Source of the DNA: a bacterium
GTDB taxonomy: Bacteria; Hinthialibacterota; Hinthialibacteria; OLB16
Reading direction: 5' to 3'
NCBI GenBank assembly: GCA_022072055.1
Contig: JAJVIK010000004.1
Location: 150,820-214,819 of the forward strand
Length of the DNA: 64,000 bases
In this document: one piece after another, positions 57,890 through 64,000 of the stretch
How positions within the stretch are numbered: position 1 is the stretch's first letter
How the letters are laid out: each line of letters opens with the position of its first letter
Notes under the pieces: generated by a model
Seen by the model: only the letters and a program-made list of their open reading frames with translations
Told to the model about the DNA's origin: nothing
Databases searched by the model: none
Made by a program: the position numbers and the translations under genes

Positions 57890-59120
57890 AATACGGGCGG
57901 TTCTCGCGGAGGCAGTCGGCGAGAGAACGATAGACCGCGCGGAGGCGGTCCGGGGATGGGCGTTCTCCAAGATGCGCGAGAATCCGCCGTGACAAGCACC
58001 CCCCGTCCATAATTACCGCAAGGGCGCCGGTTGGAGTCGCCAGCTCCTCAGGAAGGACTCTTTCTGCCACTCGCCCCCAAAGTTCCCCTGCGCGAAGCTC
58101 GGACCGACCGGAACAACCAAGGGCCTCGAGGTATCGCGGGTCTGCGATCACCGCCTGGTCTCCGTCGCGGATGGTGTCCAGGAGAATCTTCTCCAGCGGC
58201 TCCACCTGCCAAGCTCGCTGAGTTTTGTGGGGGAGCCACCGCTCCTCGACCAACCCCCGAACCAATGCGGAAACCAGCCGCGCGACCGCGAGGTCCGAGG
58301 CAGGGCACTCTTGGGAATCCAGCAAGCGGATTTCAATCGTTTCCCTCTCAAAGCGCGCGATCGCTCCGCGCGAGTTCAGCCACTCCTCCTGGAGAATTCC
58401 ATCTGGGTCGTGCGGGGCAATCTCCCGGTACATCGGGGCGAGAATCCGCTCCTCGTACTCTTGTCGAGAATAAACCGCTTCCGGAATCACCTTGCCCGTG
58501 ATGGAGGGAATCCGTTTCTGATTGTCGCGATAGACCGCGAGACGGGTATCGAGGAGTCCCGTGGGTTTTCCCTCCAGGATAGGGGAACTTGCCGCGAGCG
58601 CGGGAAGGATCGGCAACGCCAGGCGAATCGCGGCATGGAGCCGCCCGAACTCCTCATCCCCCTGAAACGGCAGGTTGAGATGGATGCTCTGGAGGTTGGA
58701 CCAGCCATGCCCCCGGCACCCGAAGATTCGACTGTAAGCCTCGTAAATCTCCCGATTGCCATGCGGCCACAGCCGGGTTTCCGTGAGCGGATCCATCCAG
58801 GGGTGCATCGCGGTCGAAAGGAGACAGGCGCCGAGCGGCGAGAGCCGGGAGTGAATGGACTGAACCTCGCGGTGGAAGAGGTCCTCAACTCCGATCAAGT
58901 TTGATACGGGTCCGTTGGTCTTAAGCTCCATTACATGCAGGACCAGCTCGTTCGACCAGCAAGCCCCATCCCTTTCGATCTCGTTGACCACAAGGCCCGA
59001 ACCATCCAGAAGCAGACGGTCCGCGATGGGGAGAACATCGAGGCTCTCGGAGTCGACAATCATCAACTCCAGCTCGACTCCACACCCCTCGAAGAGGCGG
59101 AGGCGCGGAGTCTCACTCAT
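57864..59120 (-). CDS. GCS2-type glutamate--cysteine ligase-like carboxylate-amine ligase
   Basis: 418 residues from the ATG at 59120 (start MSETPRLRLFEGCGVELELM, the GxEhEh ATP-grasp-like glutamine-synthetase-fold start of GCS2). WSNELVLHVMELKTNGPVSN, LLSTAMHPWMDPLTETRLWP, SNLQSIHLNLPFQGDEEFGR and FERETIEIRLLDSQECPASD are family motifs. Known members form gamma-glutamyl bonds (glutathione, ergothioneine and other gamma-glutamyl compounds). It overlaps the RimK-like gene by 8 bases. The C-terminus YSSPLQGGG derives from the repeat array, meaning that the native tail was probably lost or extended. The acceptor amine is unknown. Confidence 0.84.
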   Translation of the reverse strand: MSETPRLRLFEGCGVELELMIVDSESLDVLPIADRLLLDGSGLVVNEIERDGACWSNELVLHVMELKTNGPVSNLIGVEDLFHREVQSIHSRLSPLGACLLSTAMHPWMDPLTETRLWPHGNREIYEAYSRIFGCRGHGWSNLQSIHLNLPFQGDEEFGRLHAAIRLALPILPALAASSPILEGKPTGLLDTRLAVYRDNQKRIPSITGKVIPEAVYSRQEYEERILAPMYREIAPHDPDGILQEEWLNSRGAIARFERETIEIRLLDSQECPASDLAVARLVSALVRGLVEERWLPHKTQRAWQVEPLEKILLDTIRDGDQAVIADPRYLEALGCSGRSELRAGELWGRVAERVLPEELATPTGALAVIMDGGCLSRRILAHLGERPSPDRLRAVYRSLADCLRENRPYSSPLQGGG

Positions 59121-60588
59121 CGCGGCGAATCGGTTGCTTGCGCTGTTCGATGCGGGACAGGAAGACCCCCATGATCTCCATGTAGAGTCCCTCCTTGAGA
59201 ACCCGGTCCTCATAGCCCGCCTCAATGCTGGGGTTGTCGTTGATCTCAATCACCTGGATCTTCGGTCCGATCTGCTTGAGATCCACTCCATAGAAGCCAT
59301 CCCCGATGAGATTTGCGGCGCGCAGCGCGGTCCGGACCACCTCCGCGGGGGCCTCCTCCACGGTGAAGGTTTCGACCTTCCCGAAATGGGTTTTCCCGAC
59401 CCTGTCGGTATGCTGGATTTTCCAGTGACGGCGCGCCATGAAGTACTTGCAGACATATAGCGGTTGACGGTCGATGATCCCGACCCGCCAGTCGAAATCC
59501 GTGGGGAGGAACTCTTGGGCGATGATCAGCTCGGAGTCCTCAAGCAACAGTTCCAGGGTCCGCTCCAGGGTGGCTTCGTCCTCCACCTTGTAGACGCCTT
59601 GCGAGAAGGAGCTGTCGGGTTGTTTGAGAATGCAGGGGAACCCGATCTGTTCGCGCAGGGCATCCTTGTTGCGCTTGTGGACAATCAGAGTCTTGGGGGT
59701 GAGGATTCGATGGCGTTCCAGAAGTTCCGCCAGATAAACCTTGTTGCTGCACTTGAGGATCGAGTCGGGGTCATCGATCACGACAAGCCCCTCGGCGGCG
59801 GCGCGGCGCGAGAAACGAAAGGTGTGGTGGTCCACATTGGTGGTTTCGCGGATGAAGAGGGCATCAAACTCCGGCAGCCGCCCATAGTCCTCCCGGTCGA
59901 TCAGCTCGGCATCCATGCCCAAGCGGCGCGCGGCCTTCACAAAGTGCTGCAGGGCCTTGGGGTCGGAGGGGGGATCCTTCTCCTCGGGGTTGACCAGGAA
60001 GGCGATATCGTAGCGCGCATGAGGGCGACGCGAGGGGGCCGGCGTTCCGTTCTGGAAGAAGCGGGTCGCGGATTCGATCACGAAGGGCCAGTGGGGTTCG
60101 GGGATTTCGTTGGCGGGGATCGGGCGGATGGTCCAGAGCTGCCAACCGGCCTTCTCCTTGGAAAACTCCGCCCGGAGCAGCGGGGCCTGGAAAAGCTTGA
60201 AGAGCTGCATGGCAAGGCGCTCGTGGCGCTTGGCCATGTTCCGCCCGAAGTACACCGAAAGGGTGAAGGAGTCCGATTGAACGGGTTTCAGGCTCTCCTC
60301 GATCACCTCTTCAAGGTCATCGGACAGAAGGCGAGCGATGCTCACGGTCTTCATGTCTTGGACCGTGGCGATGCTGGGGAAGGTCTTGTGGCCGCGCGCT
60401 CCGGCGAGCAGCGAGACATAGTAACCCAGGCTCTGATAGCGATAGGAGCGGCACAGGTTGAAGACCTTGACTCCGCGCGCCTGGGAAAACCGCGGATCGG
60501 TGAGATACGAGCGCGCGGAAACCACCTCCACATCGGGTACATGGAGCGGCCAGTCCTTGGGTTTGTTCACCACGACCAGGATCGGCAT
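59113..60588 (-). CDS. RimK-like ATP-grasp ligase with N-terminal RLAN domain
   Basis: 491 residues. The N-terminal about 200 residues (PILVVVNKPKDWPLHVPDVE, VKVFNLCRSYRYQSLGYYVS, SVYFGRNMAKRHERLAMQLF) are the RLAN domain of large RimK-like ligases. The ATP-grasp part holds FDALFIRETTNVDHHTFRFS, CILKQPDSSFSQGVYKVEDE, IIAQEFLPTDFDWRVGIIDR and GFYGVDLKQIGPKIQVIEIN DNPSIEAG (Mg/ATP-binding Asn-Asp). RimK enzymes ligate glutamate or other amino acids to peptides and small acceptors. Together with the GCS2 ligase it suggests consecutive amide-bond formation on one scaffold. Confidence 0.93.
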   Translation of the reverse strand: MPILVVVNKPKDWPLHVPDVEVVSARSYLTDPRFSQARGVKVFNLCRSYRYQSLGYYVSLLAGARGHKTFPSIATVQDMKTVSIARLLSDDLEEVIEESLKPVQSDSFTLSVYFGRNMAKRHERLAMQLFKLFQAPLLRAEFSKEKAGWQLWTIRPIPANEIPEPHWPFVIESATRFFQNGTPAPSRRPHARYDIAFLVNPEEKDPPSDPKALQHFVKAARRLGMDAELIDREDYGRLPEFDALFIRETTNVDHHTFRFSRRAAAEGLVVIDDPDSILKCSNKVYLAELLERHRILTPKTLIVHKRNKDALREQIGFPCILKQPDSSFSQGVYKVEDEATLERTLELLLEDSELIIAQEFLPTDFDWRVGIIDRQPLYVCKYFMARRHWKIQHTDRVGKTHFGKVETFTVEEAPAEVVRTALRAANLIGDGFYGVDLKQIGPKIQVIEINDNPSIEAGYEDRVLKEGLYMEIMGVFLSRIEQRKQPIRRDE

Positions 60589-60594
60589 CGGGAA

Positions 60595-61302
60595 TCAGGC
60601 CTTCGGTTCAATGATCAGGAGGTTCGCGTCGTAGGTGATGATCCCCTGCATGATGGCGCCGATCACACGGTTCACCGAGACGGTGTAGTGGTGCTTGGCG
60701 GCGAGTGGGCTGGGATTGATCGGGTCGGCCACTTGGATCAGGCCGCTTTCCTTGTCGATTCCGCAGAGCACGACGAAATGCCCGGAGGGCTCCCCTCGAA
60801 TGTCGTCGTCGACCACATCCACCGCTCCGTACTCTCGCGCGCTCCGGTAAAGATAAGTCGCGCTGAGGCCGGTGAGGATGGGTCGGGACCGGCTCAGGTA
60901 GCTTTCGATCAATTCCTGGGTCAGGTCCTCGTATTTCAGTTTGCCTCCCAGTTCAAAAAACTCAAGGTACCCGGCGGTGGCCCGTTGGAGTTTCTTGGTC
61001 TTCTTGCAGCGCGCCTGGGCCCTCAGTTTTTCCGGGATGTCGATCCCGTCCTTTTGAAACCAGGTCGGGTCGAAGACTTGAAGGTTATAGGTGTAGATGG
61101 TGGCGTCATACCCGCGCCGGAGCGCATGGCAGGCAAGGAACACGGCGAGCGTTCCACCCTCCTCCAACACTGGGACATCTCTGATGACTTGGTCCAGGCT
61201 CACCGGATCCCGGTAAAAATGGTAGATGGCGTGGAGGCAAGTCGGCCCGCAGGTGGCCAGGTCCGGCTGGGGAAGAATCTCAAAGTGCAGGCGCGTGCGC
61301 AT
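60595..61302 (-). CDS. C39-like cysteine peptidase
   Basis: 235 residues from the ATG at 61302. Gln12 and Cys18 in PQPDLATCGPTCLHAIYHFY, His175 in EPSGHFVVLCGID and Asp193 in VADPINPS form a complete papain-like triad. C39 peptidases remove leader peptides from bacteriocins at ABC exporters, but this one is a stand-alone cytosolic domain without transporter. It ends 6 bases before the RimK-like gene, which supports a joint pathway: perhaps release or hydrolysis of the peptide built by the two ligases. No precursor peptide gene was found. Confidence 0.9.
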   Translation of the reverse strand: MRTRLHFEILPQPDLATCGPTCLHAIYHFYRDPVSLDQVIRDVPVLEEGGTLAVFLACHALRRGYDATIYTYNLQVFDPTWFQKDGIDIPEKLRAQARCKKTKKLQRATAGYLEFFELGGKLKYEDLTQELIESYLSRSRPILTGLSATYLYRSAREYGAVDVVDDDIRGEPSGHFVVLCGIDKESGLIQVADPINPSPLAAKHHYTVSVNRVIGAIMQGIITYDANLLIIEPKA

Positions 61303-61337
61303 CGGCGTTTTGCTCGCGACCTCCCACCCAGCCCTTC

Positions 61338-62528
61338 TTAGAGCACCTTCGCGATCGCATCGCACAGGACACCCACATTCGAGTCGGTCATCCCGGCGAC
61401 ATTGATCCGCCCATTGCCCACGATGTAAATCCCATACTCCTTCTTGAGACGCTCCACCTGTTCGGGGGACAAACCCGAGAAGGAAAACATCCCGGTCTGG
61501 CCGGCGATGAACGAGAAATCCCGCCCGACCCCCTTGGCCTTGAGAGTCTCCACGAAGGTCTTGCGCATGCCGTTGATGCGATTCCGCATGGCGGTGACCT
61601 CGCCTTCCCACTCGGCCCGGAGGCTCGGATCGTTCAGGATGGTGGTGACAATCGCCCCGCCGTGGAAGGAGGGATTCGAGTAATTGGCGCGGATGCAGGA
61701 CTTGATCTGGCTCATGGCCTTCTCCGCAGGGTCGGAGTTCCCGGCCACCACGGTGAGCGCGCCGACTCGTTCATTGTAGAGGCCGAAATTCTTCGAGAAC
61801 GAGCTTGCGATCAGCATCTCCACCCCCGGTCGGGCCAGTTCAAGAACCCCGGCGGCATCCTCGCTCAGTCCCTTTGCGAGCCCCTGGTAGGCGAAGTCAA
61901 AGAAGGGCAGCGCGCCGCGCTCGGCCAGGACATCCGCGATGGCCTTCCACTGGGCCGCTGTCGGATCGACCCCGGTGGGGTTGTGGCAGCAGGCGTGCAG
62001 CAGAACCACATCCCCTTTGGGGACCGCGCGGAGACCCTCCAGGAGTTTGTCGAAGGTCAGAGTATTCGTGGCGAAATCAAAGTACGGATAGGTCTTGCAG
62101 GCCAGTCCGGCGGCTTGGAACACATTCGGATGGTTGGGCCAGGTCGGGTCGCTCAGCCAAACAGTCGCGCCGGGGAAATGGGCCTTGAGGAAATCCGCGG
62201 CAACCCGGAGACCGCCGGTTCCCCCCGGGGTATGCGCGGTCGCCGCGCGCTTGGAAGCGAGGATTTCATGATCCTTGCCGAAGAGGAGCGCTTGGACCGC
62301 ATCCCCATACTCCTTGCTCCCCTCAATGCTCAGGTAACTCTTGGACTTCTCCGCGGCGAGAAGCCGCTCCTCGGCTTTCTTCACCGAGGCGAAGATCGGA
62401 GTGTTCCCCGTGTTGTCCTTGTAGACCCCCACGGACAGGTTGATCTTGCTCGGATTCGGATCCTTCTTGAAGGCTTCGGTCAGGCCGAGAATGGCGTCCG
62501 GCTTGGCCATTGGAATCGATTCAAACAT
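61338..62528 (-). CDS. Aspartate/aromatic-amino-acid aminotransferase
   Basis: 396 residues. MFESIPMAKPDAILGLTEAF, NLSVGVYKDNTGNTPIFASV, LHACCHNPTGVDPTAAQWKA, SSFSKNFGLYNERVGALTVV (PLP Schiff-base Lys) and NGRINVAGMTDSNVGVLCDA are class Ib aminotransferase (AspC/TyrB) motifs. It interconverts aspartate and oxaloacetate with glutamate as amino donor, and may accept aromatic substrates. It lies 35 bp upstream of the C39-like gene and may be co-transcribed, perhaps supplying amino acids for the ligases; a housekeeping role is equally likely. Confidence 0.95.
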   Translation of the reverse strand: MFESIPMAKPDAILGLTEAFKKDPNPSKINLSVGVYKDNTGNTPIFASVKKAEERLLAAEKSKSYLSIEGSKEYGDAVQALLFGKDHEILASKRAATAHTPGGTGGLRVAADFLKAHFPGATVWLSDPTWPNHPNVFQAAGLACKTYPYFDFATNTLTFDKLLEGLRAVPKGDVVLLHACCHNPTGVDPTAAQWKAIADVLAERGALPFFDFAYQGLAKGLSEDAAGVLELARPGVEMLIASSFSKNFGLYNERVGALTVVAGNSDPAEKAMSQIKSCIRANYSNPSFHGGAIVTTILNDPSLRAEWEGEVTAMRNRINGMRKTFVETLKAKGVGRDFSFIAGQTGMFSFSGLSPEQVERLKKEYGIYIVGNGRINVAGMTDSNVGVLCDAIAKVL

Positions 62529-62781
62529 GGTCTTTCCCCTTTTGTCGGTCCGAGGGGTCTGGTCTCGCCGCGGGTCCCACGGATCGGATCGAGATTGAGA
62601 CTTTGCGGAAGTGGCCCTCCATGGAGAGGGTGTGCTTCGCCCTCATGAACAGGTGAAATTATACGGAAGCGGCCGGGCTGAATGAATCCTCCACGCGGGC
62701 GGCGCGGGGTTGTCCCCTGCCCGCCCCAAGACTAGGCTTGCGGGTCTGCTTGCGTTGCGGAGGGAGGCGGCTTGAAAGGTC
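62529..62781. other. Divergent intergenic region
   Basis: 253 bases between the aminotransferase (minus) and epimerase (plus) starts. It must contain both promoters but I see no strong -35/-10 pair or operator. No small gene is supported. Confidence 0.4.
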
Positions 62782-63903
62782 ATGTGCGCGGAGCGAATTC
62801 TGGTGACGGGCGGGGCCGGGTTCATCGGCTCTTTTCTGGTGGATCTGCTTGTGAAACGGGGCGAGCGGGTGGTGATCCTGGATTGTCTGGACCCGCAGGT
62901 CCATCCCAACGGGGCGCCGGATTACCTCAACGGGGAAGCTGAGTTCATCGAGGGAAATGTTCTGGATCGGGAGATCCTTGCGCCGCTGCTCAAGCGGGTT
63001 GATGTCCTCTACCACCTGGCCTCGGCGGTCGGGGTGGGGCAGTCCCAGTATCAAATCGACCACTACACCTCGGCCAACACCCAGGCCACTGCGCGGCTCC
63101 TGGATATCCTGGTGAACGAGAAGCACGCTGTCCGCAAGGTGATTGTGGCGGCGAGCATGTCGAGCTATGGGGAGGGTTTGTATGAGGCCCCCAGCACCGG
63201 GGAGCGTCTCCGCCCCGGTCTGCGCCCCGAGAGTCAAATGGAACAGAGGGAGTGGGAGCCGCTCCATCCCAGAACCGGCGAATCGCTCCGACCGGTCCCG
63301 ACCCCGGAAACAGAGCCTTTCCAATGCAATTCGATCTACGCCATGACCAAGGCGCACCAGGAGGAGATGACCCTGATGATCGGGAGGACCTATGGAATCC
63401 CGGCGGTCGCCACACGGTTCTTCAATGTGTATGGGCCGCGCCAATCGCTCTCGAATCCTTACACCGGGGTGGCGGCGATCTTCATGAGCCGGATTAAGAA
63501 CGATCAGCGCCCGGTGGTTTATGAGGATGGCAAGCAGACCCGCGATTTCATCTCGGTCCATGACATTGTGGAGGCGCTCGCTCGGATCAAGGACACTCCG
63601 GCGGCGGACCACCAGAGCCTCAACCTCGGAACCGGAATCCCGCTGCCGATCGCCGAGGTGGCGCGAACCATCGCGCGGGTGTGCGGGAAGGATATCGAGC
63701 CGGACATCCAGAACAAGTTCCGCAAGGGGGATGTGCGCCACTGTTACGCCGACAACTCCAAGGCGCGCGCGTTGCTCGGCTGGGAGCCGAAGGTCGCCTA
63801 TGAAAACGGAATCCGCGAGCTGGTGGAGTGGTCGGAGAAGGTGGAGGCGGAGGACCGCTTCGAGCAAGCGGCGGCGGAACTGAGGGCCAAGGGGCTGGTG
63901 TGA
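62782..63903 (+). CDS. NAD-dependent sugar epimerase/dehydratase (SDR)
   Basis: 373 residues. RILVTGGAGFIGSFLVDLLV is the NAD-binding Rossmann motif GGxGxxG, VLYHLASAVGVGQSQYQIDH a substrate-loop segment, and AASMSSYGEGLYE with SIYAMTKAHQEEMTLMIG gives the catalytic Ser-Tyr-Lys (YAMTK). TRFFNVYGPRQSLSNPYTGV and VYEDGKQTRDFISVHDIVEA are conserved in nucleotide-sugar epimerases and dehydratases such as UDP-glucose 4-epimerase-type or GDP-mannose-type enzymes. An insertion around residue 140-165 with Pro/Arg is unusual for short-chain epimerases. Likely to act in exopolysaccharide or LPS sugar supply. Confidence 0.9.
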   Translation: MCAERILVTGGAGFIGSFLVDLLVKRGERVVILDCLDPQVHPNGAPDYLNGEAEFIEGNVLDREILAPLLKRVDVLYHLASAVGVGQSQYQIDHYTSANTQATARLLDILVNEKHAVRKVIVAASMSSYGEGLYEAPSTGERLRPGLRPESQMEQREWEPLHPRTGESLRPVPTPETEPFQCNSIYAMTKAHQEEMTLMIGRTYGIPAVATRFFNVYGPRQSLSNPYTGVAAIFMSRIKNDQRPVVYEDGKQTRDFISVHDIVEALARIKDTPAADHQSLNLGTGIPLPIAEVARTIARVCGKDIEPDIQNKFRKGDVRHCYADNSKARALLGWEPKVAYENGIRELVEWSEKVEAEDRFEQAAAELRAKGLV

Positions 63904-64000
63904 GGGGGGTATGCCGCTTCGAGGGTTATCCTTGAAAATCAAAAGGCCGACTTTAGATTCTCAAGGAAGCAAAGCGGGGGTGGAGACCGTCGCGCGACCC
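63904..64000. other. Window end, no feature
   Basis: 97 bases after the epimerase stop with no recognisable gene or terminator hairpin. Confidence 0.4.

Noticed and set aside
59464-61341. A 625-codon plus-strand frame across the RimK and C39 genes
   Set aside because: It spans two well-supported minus-strand genes and their junction, and its translation has no family motif.

Overview
The window looks like chromosomal DNA of a GC-rich (roughly 60-65%), Gram-negative, heterotrophic bacterium from the PVC/FCB side of the tree or an allied candidate phylum (Planctomycetota, Sumerlaeota or Hydrogenedentota-like). The argument is by gene content. There is a planctomycete-type cytochrome c/DUF1549/DUF1553 protein, DUF1080 and DUF6807 (PmoA-like) proteins, a Cys-type sulfatase, DUF4838 and GH99-like hydrolases, pseudopilins ending in a 'PTNG..SNGDIYYFGPG' tail, and a Thr/Pro-stalk beta-propeller protein with a dockerin. 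A lipid A-type acyltransferase, a LolC/E permease and an outer-membrane porin indicate an LPS-bearing outer membrane. The phylum cannot be fixed without 16S rRNA or marker genes.

Layout. 0-4.7 kb (minus strand): an envelope operon (LolC/E-like permease, YmdB-like phosphoesterase, HAD phosphatase, truncated LpxL-like acyltransferase), a pseudopilin and a small His/Cys-rich exported protein behind a Fur-box-like site. 4.9-15.4 kb: secreted carbohydrate-active proteins (GH99-like, DUF4838, GH38), a toxin-antitoxin pair whose toxin has an in-frame amber codon, a SirB1-like protein and an alginate-export-type porin. 15.5-19.4 kb: rseP-proS-STAS operon behind a consensus sigma70-type promoter. 19.4-29.5 kb: a large GH-like secreted protein, BrnTA, a nucleotidyltransferase module, a radical SAM protein with unusual cysteine spacing, a BNR/sialidase-like secreted protein, a YdeP/FdhF-type molybdopterin oxidoreductase and a GYF_2-AIM24 protein. 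29.7-33.2 kb: the 1152-residue propeller-stalk-FG-GAP-dockerin protein. 33.2-50 kb: an orphan transketolase C-half operon, a methyltransferase, a pseudo-caspase/FGE-like fusion, a sulfatase, two tandem GT-C membrane glycosyltransferases, and the DUF6807, DUF1080 and planctomycete cytochrome proteins. 50-53.1 kb: tRNA-Leu(UAG), efp-accB-holB operon and an N-formylglutamate amidohydrolase-like gene.

53.1-57.9 kb is an accessory island. It holds a Phd/VapC pair, gene fragments, an MNT nucleotidyltransferase with a truncated HEPN partner, an HTH gene with a 200-residue possible abortive-infection protein, two integron attC-like sites, an in-frame fusion of a RhuM domain to the PD-(D/E)XK end of a restriction enzyme, a duplicated fragment, another nucleotidyltransferase module and a palindrome array. 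57.9-62.5 kb is a compact minus-strand operon (aspartate aminotransferase, C39-like peptidase, RimK-like ATP-grasp ligase, GCS2 ligase) that looks like an uncharacterised peptide or amide-bond pathway. The window ends with an NAD-dependent sugar epimerase.

Functionally the chromosomal part describes a scavenger of complex, probably sulfated or uronate-containing glycans. The extracellular and periplasmic hydrolases, sulfatase and porin are dispersed as single genes rather than collected in a polysaccharide utilisation locus with SusCD. The strongest candidates for undescribed biology are the C39/RimK/GCS2 module, the RhuM-nuclease fusion between attC-like sites, and the catalytically dead caspase fused to an FGE-fold domain. 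All function calls rest on reading protein motifs by eye; no database search was run.
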